Positions 1 to 4,875 of a stretch of DNA of 8,679 nucleotides are shown here, piece after piece. The stretch is from the NCBI GenBank assembly GCA_900770845.1, contig CAAGLS010000018.1, positions 1 through 8,679 of the forward strand, given 5' to 3'. The notes beneath the pieces were generated by a model. It was not told the origin of the DNA. It saw only the letters and a list, made by a program, of their open reading frames with translations, and did no database searches. Source of the DNA: an uncultured Prevotella sp. GTDB lineage: Bacteria; Bacteroidota; Bacteroidia; Bacteroidales; Bacteroidaceae. Made by a program: the position numbers and the translations under genes. The stretch's first letter is position 1. Every line of letters starts with the position of its first letter.

Positions 1-3000
1 AAGACAGACTGGGAACAGTTTGACTATGAAAACCCGAATATGATTGCGCTGGAGACGGCACAGGCCGCCGATGGAACTGTGTATGGCATTTTCCACACGC
101 AAGACTGGAGTGGATACGAGTGGGGTACTATCGACTACAAGAATTGGGAGCGTACTTCCACCATCGGCACGGCATCGCAAGCCTACGTGGCACTTGGCAT
201 CACCAAGGAGAATGTGCTCTATGGAGTGGCCGCTGACGGAAACCTTTATTCCATAGACACTTCGAACGGCAAAGAGACAAAGATAGGCGCCACAGGGCTT
301 ACGCTGCTGAATTCCGAAGGAAAGACCTACGGTCAAAGTGGGGAAATAGACCAGAAGGACAACACGTTCTTTTGGGCTGCCGTCAATTCTGAGGGAGAAA
401 AGGCTCTTTACAGCGTAAACTTGCAGACGGGACAAGCCAGTAAGCTTGGCGACATGAACGATCAGGTGTATGCCCTCTCCATTCCTCGGTTGACGGTAAA
501 TGACGGAGCTCCAGCCGCAGCTACTGGATTGGATGTCCAGATAGTTGATGGTGGAAACTCTGGTACGCTCGTTTTCACAGCTCCATCGAAAACTTACGGA
601 GGTCAGGACCTCACAGGCCAAAGCCTGTCTTATAAGATCTACTTGGGCAACCAAAAGGTTGCCTCTGGTGACAATATCCAACCTGGACAGACGGTAACTG
701 CGAGTGTCAATGACTTACCAGAGGGATTGGCAAAATTCTACGTGACCACAGCCAACAGCGTAGGCACAAGCCCCAAAGTCTCTGTGGAGAAATGGATAGG
801 ACTTGACAGGCCGAATGCTCCAACCGACCTCAAGCTCGAAATCGATCGAAGTGGACACGTCCGCCTCACATGGAAAGCTCCCGCAAAGGGCATACACGGT
901 GGATATGTGGGCAATCTGACCTACAACATCTATCGTATCACCAAAGACAACACCTATAGAATCATAACGGAGAACTGGCAGTCGGAGGAGTTTTCGGAAG
1001 AGGTCAACATCGGCGATGAGGATGCCACATTCTCTTACCAAGTGGTGGCTGTCAACACAAAAGGACAAAAGAGCGATGCCGCCACTTCCAACTCGGTCAA
1101 CTTCTCCACGGGATTCGACCTTCCCTATTTCGAGCCTTTCAAGGAAAAGACATCATTGGGCAAGTTCACAATCATCAATGTCAACAACGACAACAGCATC
1201 TGGTCCTGGTCGAAGGAGTTTGAGGCCGTCCGTTGCAACTGGGGGGACAACGCAGCCCTCGACGACTGGCTCATTACGCCCCCGCTGCATTTCAAGAAAG
1301 GCCAGACCTACAAGATCGCATACCTTGTGCGTGGAGCGGATGCCAAAAACTTCACAGAGCGCATAGAAGTGAAGTTGGGCGCCAAGGCCACGGTGGATGG
1401 TATGACACATACTTTGCTGCCGGCACAGGACATAACCAATGACACCTTTGAAGAATTTACCCACACGGTAAAGGCAGACAGCACTTTCAATGCTTTCATA
1501 GGCTTCCACGCCATCAGCAAGCCCATGCAATTCTTGCTCTATGTGGACAGTATCGCCGTTGACATTGTGCCGGAAAGCAAGGCTCCAGATATGCCCACCG
1601 ATTTCATTACATCTCCCGACTCGCAAGGAAAGGCTGTCATTGCCCTTGACTTCAAGGCCCCGACCAAAGCGGTGGATGGCACGGAACTTTCAAGCATTTC
1701 CCAAATCGAGGTGCGGCGTGGCAACGAGCTCATCAAGAGTTTCCTCTCACCAGAGCCCGGACAACCTCTTGAATATGTTGATTATGGTGCATTGGAGGGG
1801 AAGAATGTTTACAGCATCATTTCCTACAATGACTATGGGGCCGGCAAAAAGGCTGTAGCCGTTGGCTTTGCAGGAATAGACCGTCCTGCGAGTCCTCGAC
1901 CCGTGTCGGTCGCCGATAATGGGAACACCGTCACCCTCTCATGGAATCCTGTCAGCAGCGGAGTGAACGGTGGAGTCTTGGGCGACCGGCTTGGATATGT
2001 TGTAACAGAAATCGCATCTGATGGCTATGTGGGCAAACAGCTCGACTCGCTTACAACTACGTCGTGCACGCTCAACATCAGCACCGACGAAGGAAACCAA
2101 ATGCTGAAGCAGTGGGGCGTGTTCGCTTCAAACGAAGTGGATCAGAGTGATATAGCCATTGCCTCACTCGTTGTGGGTTCTCCGCTCGGCTTGCCATACG
2201 AGGAGAGCTTCAATGCCGGCGCGGCCCAGAACTTTGTCTGGACAAGCCAGCAGGGGGTCTCCATAGCTTCCGATGCGTCAAGCGACAACGACAACGGGTG
2301 CGCCACATTCAACGGAAAACTCAGCAATGCTCTTCTTGGCCTTTCAAAAATCGCATTCCCCAATGCAGACCATCCTATCCTGTCGTTTGCGCATAAAGCC
2401 AACAAGGACTCAAAAGCCACACTGAAAGTCTACGCGTATTGCCCGGATGGCAGCAGGAAATTGCTTAAGGAAATCGACTACAATGCAGGGAATGCTACCG
2501 ACGAGTGGCGTACGGAAAAGATTGATTTGGTTGAACTGAAGTCGCAACGCTACGTCTCCATACAGTTCGTCTACGATGGACAGCAAGATGCAGACCGCGT
2601 TTGTGTGGATGCCGTTGCCGTGCGCAACGCCTTTGGCAACGACCTCAGCATGTCCATGTCTGCCCCGGAGGAGGTAAACAGAGGAAGCAAGTGCAAGGTT
2701 AGCGTCAATGTCAGAAATATCGGCATGGAAGTGGCCCAGAATTATAAGGTGATACTCTCCGTAAATGGGAATGTATACAAAGAGTTTGACGGTATGGAGA
2801 TCGCTCCCTATAGCGATGCGAGTCCCTACTTGGTTGAAATTCCTGTTGATATATTCTCCAACGAGGGCTCGCTAAACATTTCAGCCAACCTTGACTTCAG
2901 CGCAGACCAGAATCCTGACAATAACAAAGCGGAGGCCGTGGTGCTCATCAATCCGTCGGATGCCTCGCCTGTGGAGAATGTGACTGGCACTTGCCAGGAC

Positions 3001-3945
3001 AACCAACTTTCGCTCAACTGGCAGGCACCCTCCAACCCGACGGAGCGCACCTTGGATGACTTTGAGCAGTACACTCCATGGGCAATATCAGATATTGGAA
3101 ACTGGACCACAGTCGACCAGAATGGCAACAAGACCTATGCTATCCAAAATTTCCCGTTCCCTCACGACAATGATGCTTACGCATTCATCGTGTTCAATCC
3201 TGGCGAAGCGAATATATACTACCCCGTATGGATGCCCCAAAGCGGAAGCCAGATGATGGTGAGCTTCTGTTCGGGTCCCGCCCAGGGTTCGGATGTGATT
3301 CCCAATACAGACCATTGGCTCATTTCCCCTGAGCTGCCAGGAGTGGAGCAGACCGTCTCTTTCTATGCTGCACGTCCCAACGACGAGGGCAAACCGGAAA
3401 CGGTGGAATTGCTCTATTCAACTCTTTCCGCCAACACCTCCGACTTTAAGAAAGTGAGGGACGCTATGGTGACAAAGATACCTGCCTCGGCCAAGGATTT
3501 TGAGCAGATTGAGTTCGACATTCCCGCAGGTGCCAAGTATTTTGCCATTCGCCACACTACGAAGGATGGTTTCGCGCTCCTTGTCGATGATGTGAGATAC
3601 ACCACGCAGGGCAGTGCACCAGTCTCTTACAACATCTATTGTGATGGCAAACTAATCCGTCAGGTAGGTAGCGACACGCTCGCTTTCAGCACCTCTCTCG
3701 CAGAAATCGGTGGTGTACGTGACATTTACAAATTGTCAGTCACGGCCCTGTATGCCAACGGCACAGAGTCTGAGCCTGTGGAGTGCGCTGTGGTCAATGC
3801 GATAGAGAGCATAGAGACATCGGTACATCCTGTAGACATCTTCACGCTCAACGGCGTTTTGGTGAGAGCCAATGCCACGAATACCAAAGGACTGAAGAAG
3901 GGTGTGTACGTCACTTCCGACAATCGAAAGATTGTTGTGAAATGA
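1..3945 (+). CDS. Giant secreted FN3 / choice-of-anchor-type surface protein with T9SS sorting tail, 5'-truncated
   Basis: The frame is open from base 1 through the first ATG at 40, so that ATG is probably internal and the true start, with any signal peptide, lies outside the window. About 1,314 residues are visible. Approximate order (residue 1 = base 1): propeller-like repeats 1-167 (LYGVAADGNLYSID, ALYSVNLQTG); FN3 168-268; FN3 270-370; cleaved-adhesin/choice-of-anchor J-like sandwich 373-523 (DDWLITPPL); FN3 528-623; FN3 627-728; second sandwich 730-880; CARDB-like domain 886-985 (VSVNVRNIGMEVAQNYKV); FN3 split by a third sandwich (989-1015 and 1205-1265 around 1019-1202, with DDFEQYTPW and DHWLISPEL); and a type IX sorting tail 1266-1314 (VDIFTLNGVLV, GLKKGVYV, basic end RKIVVK). 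Family knowledge: such proteins cross the outer membrane by T9SS and are released or anchored at the surface. No catalytic domain is seen, so an adhesin or binding role is inferred. A terminator follows 50 bp after the stop. Confidence 0.9.
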   Translation, partial: KTDWEQFDYENPNMIALETAQAADGTVYGIFHTQDWSGYEWGTIDYKNWERTSTIGTASQAYVALGITKENVLYGVAADGNLYSIDTSNGKETKIGATGLTLLNSEGKTYGQSGEIDQKDNTFFWAAVNSEGEKALYSVNLQTGQASKLGDMNDQVYALSIPRLTVNDGAPAAATGLDVQIVDGGNSGTLVFTAPSKTYGGQDLTGQSLSYKIYLGNQKVASGDNIQPGQTVTASVNDLPEGLAKFYVTTANSVGTSPKVSVEKWIGLDRPNAPTDLKLEIDRSGHVRLTWKAPAKGIHGGYVGNLTYNIYRITKDNTYRIITENWQSEEFSEEVNIGDEDATFSYQVVAVNTKGQKSDAATSNSVNFSTGFDLPYFEPFKEKTSLGKFTIINVNNDNSIWSWSKEFEAVRCNWGDNAALDDWLITPPLHFKKGQTYKIAYLVRGADAKNFTERIEVKLGAKATVDGMTHTLLPAQDITNDTFEEFTHTVKADSTFNAFIGFHAISKPMQFLLYVDSIAVDIVPESKAPDMPTDFITSPDSQGKAVIALDFKAPTKAVDGTELSSISQIEVRRGNELIKSFLSPEPGQPLEYVDYGALEGKNVYSIISYNDYGAGKKAVAVGFAGIDRPASPRPVSVADNGNTVTLSWNPVSSGVNGGVLGDRLGYVVTEIASDGYVGKQLDSLTTTSCTLNISTDEGNQMLKQWGVFASNEVDQSDIAIASLVVGSPLGLPYEESFNAGAAQNFVWTSQQGVSIASDASSDNDNGCATFNGKLSNALLGLSKIAFPNADHPILSFAHKANKDSKATLKVYAYCPDGSRKLLKEIDYNAGNATDEWRTEKIDLVELKSQRYVSIQFVYDGQQDADRVCVDAVAVRNAFGNDLSMSMSAPEEVNRGSKCKVSVNVRNIGMEVAQNYKVILSVNGNVYKEFDGMEIAPYSDASPYLVEIPVDIFSNEGSLNISANLDFSADQNPDNNKAEAVVLINPSDASPVENVTGTCQDNQLSLNWQAPSNPTERTLDDFEQYTPWAISDIGNWTTVDQNGNKTYAIQNFPFPHDNDAYAFIVFNPGEANIYYPVWMPQSGSQMMVSFCSGPAQGSDVIPNTDHWLISPELPGVEQTVSFYAARPNDEGKPETVELLYSTLSANTSDFKKVRDAMVTKIPASAKDFEQIEFDIPAGAKYFAIRHTTKDGFALLVDDVRYTTQGSAPVSYNIYCDGKLIRQVGSDTLAFSTSLAEIGGVRDIYKLSVTALYANGTESEPVECAVVNAIESIETSVHPVDIFTLNGVLVRANATNTKGLKKGVYVTSDNRKIVVK
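3796..3942 (+). other. T9SS C-terminal sorting region (type A-like)
   Basis: The last 49 residues of the large protein have the usual Por/T9SS layout: a linker (IESIETSVHP), a strand with VDIFTLNGVLV, a GLKKGVYV turn-strand motif and a basic terminal strand ending RKIVVK. It is shorter than the commonly quoted 70-80 residue domain, as is frequent in Prevotella-type proteins. It predicts export across the outer membrane by the PorV/PorU machinery, none of which is in the window. Confidence 0.8.
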
Positions 3946-3995
3946 TGACATCCCCATCAAGATGAACTTTTTATAACCAAGATTTATTCTATAAA

Positions 3996-4027
3996 AAGTG
4001 GGAGAAAGCAAATGTTTTCTCCCACTT
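3996..4027 (+). terminator. Rho-independent terminator after the large FN3 gene
   Basis: A perfect 12-bp stem (3996-4007 with 4016-4027; AAGTGGGAGAAA against its complement) with an 8-nt loop is followed by ATTTT. It sits 50 bp beyond the stop codon. The upstream flank is A-rich (ATAAAA), so it may also stop leftward transcripts. Confidence 0.88.
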
Positions 4028-4049
4028 ATTTTGCTATATGGCAACATGG
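4014..4049 (+). repeat. Imperfect direct repeat, copy 1
   Basis: This copy begins in the loop and right arm of the terminator and runs on through TGCTATATGGCAACATGG. It matches copy 2 at 4079-4115 with three substitutions and one 1-nt insertion, an offset of 65-66 bp. The left arm of the terminator is not part of the repeat, so the duplicated copy has lost the hairpin. Confidence 0.75.
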
Positions 4050-4078
4050 AGTCGGGGGGAGACGCTGAGATAAAGGGC

Positions 4079-4115
4079 GTTTTCTTCCACTTTTTTCTGC
4101 TATATGGCAGCATGG
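4079..4115 (+). repeat. Imperfect direct repeat, copy 2
   Basis: The shared core is GTTTTCT-(C/T)-CCAC, a T-rich stretch, then TGCTATATGGCA-(A/G)-CATGG. Differences from copy 1 are C4021/T4086, A4028/T4093, an extra C at 4097, and A4044/G4110. No coding gene covers either copy. Confidence 0.75.
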
Positions 4116-4174
4116 CTGCTGGCCAAAAGGATGTCGACTATGGGCAACATGCAGGGAAGTGGACGACTATAAAC

Positions 4175-4210
4175 AGTAAGGCCACGCATGGCATCATGCG
4201 TGGCCTTACT
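4175..4210 (+). terminator. Perfect 16-bp hairpin, probable second terminator
   Basis: The arms 4175-4190 and 4195-4210 are perfectly complementary (AGTAAGGCCACGCATG) around a 4-nt GCAT loop. They are followed on the + strand by TTCTTGGTTTCTTATT, a T-rich but interrupted tract; the other flank (GTTTATAG on the - strand) is poorer. It lies about 150 bp past a complete terminator, so it is either a backup for the FN3 gene or ends an unrecognised short transcript. Confidence 0.7.
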
Positions 4211-4449
4211 TTCTTGGTTTCTTATTACATGGTGTTACGTTTGGGTTGGGAGCAATGGATCTTGCTTTTAAGGTTGATAGACGCTGTTGAACATTACTTC
4301 TATGTTGATTGATACGGTAATGGAAAAGTTGGCCTGCGAAGTCACAGAAACGGTCTTGTTTTGAAACTGAAGTGCAACGGAACCCCATTCGCATAGGTAG
4401 AAAGCTTGCGTGAATCTCTTTCATTTTGGTATAGGAGATAATAGAAAGC
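4211..4449. other. Intergenic stretch with no recognisable feature
   Basis: Between the second hairpin and the tRNA terminator I see no credible gene, repeat or full promoter. A TACGTTTG at 4236-4243 looks like a Bacteroidota -7 box but has no TTTG at the right distance upstream. A - strand open frame here runs through the tRNA and is not considered coding. Confidence 0.6.
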
Positions 4450-4494
4450 AAAAAAGAAGAGCGGGAAATCCATTGTCCATGGAATTTCCCGCTC
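4450..4494 (-). terminator. Terminator of the tRNA-Arg unit
   Basis: Arms 4459-4473 and 4479-4494 pair over about 15 bp (GAGCGGGAAAT..CCAT) with a single bulged A near 4483 and a 5-nt loop. On the - strand the stem is followed by TTCTTTTTTGC (4458-4448). It begins 10 nt past the tRNA 3' end, so the tRNA is a monocistronic unit. Confidence 0.85.
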
Positions 4495-4504
4495 CATTTC
4501 CTCG

Positions 4505-4578
4505 TGAACCCCGTGGGATTCAAACCCACGACCTTCAGAACCGGAATCTGACGCTCTATTCAGCTAAGCTAGGGGTCC
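4505..4578 (-). tRNA. tRNA-Arg (anticodon CCG)
   Basis: A full 74-nt cloverleaf can be folded by hand. The acceptor is GGACCCC/GGGGTTC with one G2-U71 wobble and discriminator A73. The D arm is GCTT/GAGC with a 9-nt loop, the anticodon stem TCAGA/TCTGA with loop TTCCGGT, the variable loop AGGTC, and the T stem GTGGG/CCCAC with loop TTTGAAT. The anticodon CCG (4542-4544) reads the Arg codon CGG. G37 and A20 fit arginine tRNAs; A20 is an established ArgRS identity base. CCA is not encoded. The usual G19-C56 elbow pair appears as A19-U56. The gene has its own promoter and terminator. Confidence 0.95.
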
Positions 4579-4594
4579 GTTTGAGTTGCAAATG

Positions 4595-4625
4595 CAAAGG
4601 TAATAAAAAAATAGGATAGAGCAAA
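4595..4625 (-). promoter_or_regulatory. Bacteroidota-type promoter of tRNA-Arg
   Basis: On the - strand, TTTG (4625-4622) is followed by exactly 19 nt and then TACCTTTG (4602-4595), matching the known Bacteroidota -33/-7 consensus TTTG-N19-21-TAnnTTTG. The -7 box ends 16 nt before the mature tRNA 5' end, leaving a short leader for RNase P removal. Confidence 0.88.
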
Positions 4626-4638
4626 ATTTTTGCGATAA

Positions 4639-4842
4639 TTTAAATGATTATCCGAAAACAACTGTAGGTGCCGTGCGCAGACTCTAAAACATTATTCGAC
4701 CGCTATTAAAAGAGGTTGGGTCATTTCTTTAGGGCCGGCGCAAGGCACGGCCCTTGCAGCAGGATCGTTGCACTTCCTTTCATCCGAAGAATAGGGGGCT
4801 TCAAGCCTCTGGGTTTGGGATGATTGCGGATAATCATTTAAA
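4639..4842. repeat. 204-bp segment bounded by perfect 16-bp inverted repeats (possible MITE-like element)
   Basis: TTTAAATGATTATCCG at 4639-4654 is the exact reverse complement of 4827-4842, leaving 172 bp inside with no credible gene. Each end also contains a small palindrome: GATAAT-N7-ATTATC at 4634-4652 and ATGATT-N6-AATCAT at 4820-4837. Inside is a 7-bp GC hairpin, AGGGCCG/CGGCCCT (4731-4737 with 4748-4754). No clear target-site duplication is visible, so a mobile origin is a guess; the inverted repeats themselves are read directly. The segment occupies most of the gap between the tRNA promoter and the lptD 3' end. Confidence 0.6.
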
Positions 4843-4875
4843 ATTGGCTTGTGGCGTGGCGGCGAAAAGGGCGTG

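Noticed and set aside
40..42. ATG at 40 as the start of the large FN3 protein
   Set aside because: The same frame is open back to base 1 with protein-like sequence (DWEQFDYENPN), and no signal peptide follows the ATG; the gene is cut by the window edge.
4236..4243. TACGTTTG as a + strand promoter -7 box
   Set aside because: There is no TTTG 19-21 nt upstream and no gene downstream; a chance match is likely.
3998..4312. 104-codon open frame on the + strand
   Set aside because: It starts inside the terminator stem and runs through the second hairpin and the direct repeats; no promoter is seen.
4206..4529. 107-codon open frame on the - strand
   Set aside because: It starts inside the tRNA and passes through its terminator. 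A decayed transposase fragment was considered, but no motif supports it.
3946..4875. CRISPR array or att-site duplication around the tRNA
   Set aside because: Only a two-copy repeat is present, without regular spacers, and no second copy of the tRNA 3' end was found in the window.
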